Below the pieces are notes generated by a model that searched no databases, was not told where the DNA came from, and saw only the letters and a program-made list of their open reading frames with translations. A stretch of 50,367 nucleotides of DNA from Candidatus Baldrarchaeota archaeon. Lineage in GTDB: Archaea; Asgardarchaeota; Baldrarchaeia; Baldrarchaeales; DXJG01. The DNA is taken from the NCBI GenBank assembly GCA_016840485.1, contig JAEOSG010000002.1, forward strand, positions 1-50,367. Direction: 5' to 3'. Within the stretch, counting starts at the first letter, position 1; every line of letters starts with the position of its first letter. Below, piece by piece: positions 50,179-50,367 of the stretch. Made by a program: the position numbers and the translations under genes.

Positions 50179-50367
50179 TTTTGAATCCTTTGTAATAACT
50201 CGCACGCCTTACATATCTTATGTGGGGTCGGTTCCCCACAAATGATACATTCTTGCAGGGAAACTTTTTCCCGTAGTGCTTGTTTCAGAAATGGTAGAAG
50301 TTTAAGATGTGTGTTTAAGACAATAAATTTTGTTCCGGGACGCTTTTCTTCCATTTTGTTTAAAAAG
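50175..50367 (-). CDS. C-terminal part of a TtuA/Ncs6-like tRNA thiolase (partial)
   Basis: Open to the window edge. The visible 63 residues contain MEEKRPGTKFIVLN and a closing Zn-binding CIICGEPTPHKICKACELLQRI (CxxC...CxxC), the usual end of TtuA/Ncs6 tRNA 2-thiolation proteins. The ATP-binding core lies outside the window. The stop codon overlaps the eL38 stop region. Confidence 0.6.
   Translation of the reverse strand, partial: FLNKMEEKRPGTKFIVLNTHLKLLPFLKQALREKVSLQECIICGEPTPHKICKACELLQRIQN

Noticed and set aside
1-50367. CRISPR arrays, insertion sequences, phage or integrase genes
   Set aside because: No regularly spaced repeats, transposase or integrase motifs were seen on either strand; the window looks like stable chromosome.

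Overview
The window reads as chromosomal DNA of an anaerobic archaeon of the TACK/Thermoproteota side, most likely a Bathyarchaeia-like lineage. This is an inference from gene content: transcription factor E, DUF2110, aMBF1, PAN, NAC, aTrm56, an A/V-type ATP synthase, a ribosomal protein resembling eL38, archaeal 7S (SRP) RNA, and RNA genes with bulge-helix-bulge (BHB) type introns. Protein genes are AT-rich, with GC-rich islands only at the structural RNAs. TTG starts behind a GGAGG-like Shine-Dalgarno are frequent.

Layout. 0-2.2 kb: a BioD/DRTGG-type protein and a CofE-like ligase. 2.5-16 kb: every step of the archaeal tetrahydromethanopterin (H4MPT) methyl branch, namely ftr, the mtd-orf90-mer operon, and the divergent fwdD-B-A-C-mch operon; tandem nucleotidyltransferase paralogs, an ECF transporter S component and a winged-helix/PfkB fusion sit between them. 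16-18 kb: an ATP-grasp glutamate ligase (MptN/CofF-like) and a CitG-like protein. 18-22.6 kb: an Mth938-like protein, PEP synthase and TrpB2. 22.7-24.2 kb: a conserved archaeal Era-like GTPase/DUF2073/Zn-ribbon set. 24.7-29.4 kb: a multi-wHTH regulator facing an operon of a two-TM pilin-sized protein, a membrane protein and a HerA/VirB4-type ATPase, which resembles archaeal DNA-transfer loci. 29.6-31.3 kb: DUF1177 and AroM. 31.6-41.9 kb: ATP synthase subunits B and D as scattered single genes, NrdDG, a MIT-like/longin-like protein, an HPF-like small protein, a lone FlaJ/TadC-like protein and an Ig-repeat surface protein. 41.9-50.4 kb: information-processing genes, two intron-containing tRNAs, a solitary C5 DNA methyltransferase, SRP RNA, eL38 and the end of a TtuA/Ncs6-like gene.

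The most striking observation is in the ATP synthase subunit D gene. Its frame is broken after 13 codons by a 36-nt element with an in-frame stop. The element folds into a BHB-like structure with 3-nt bulges, and removing it at the expected cleavage sites restores the family motif PTRMELL exactly. I read it as a protein-coding archaeal intron. It fits with the same window carrying a tRNA-Val with a D-loop intron and a tRNA-Leu(CAA) that appears to have three introns.

Metabolically, the Fwd-Ftr-Mch-Mtd-Mer set would interconvert CO2 (formyl-methanofuran) and methyl-H4MPT using coenzyme F420. No Mcr or Mtr gene is in the window. With PEP synthase this suggests acetogenic or autotrophic use, or reversal of the pathway. 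All functional calls are made by eye from sequence motifs; no database search was run.
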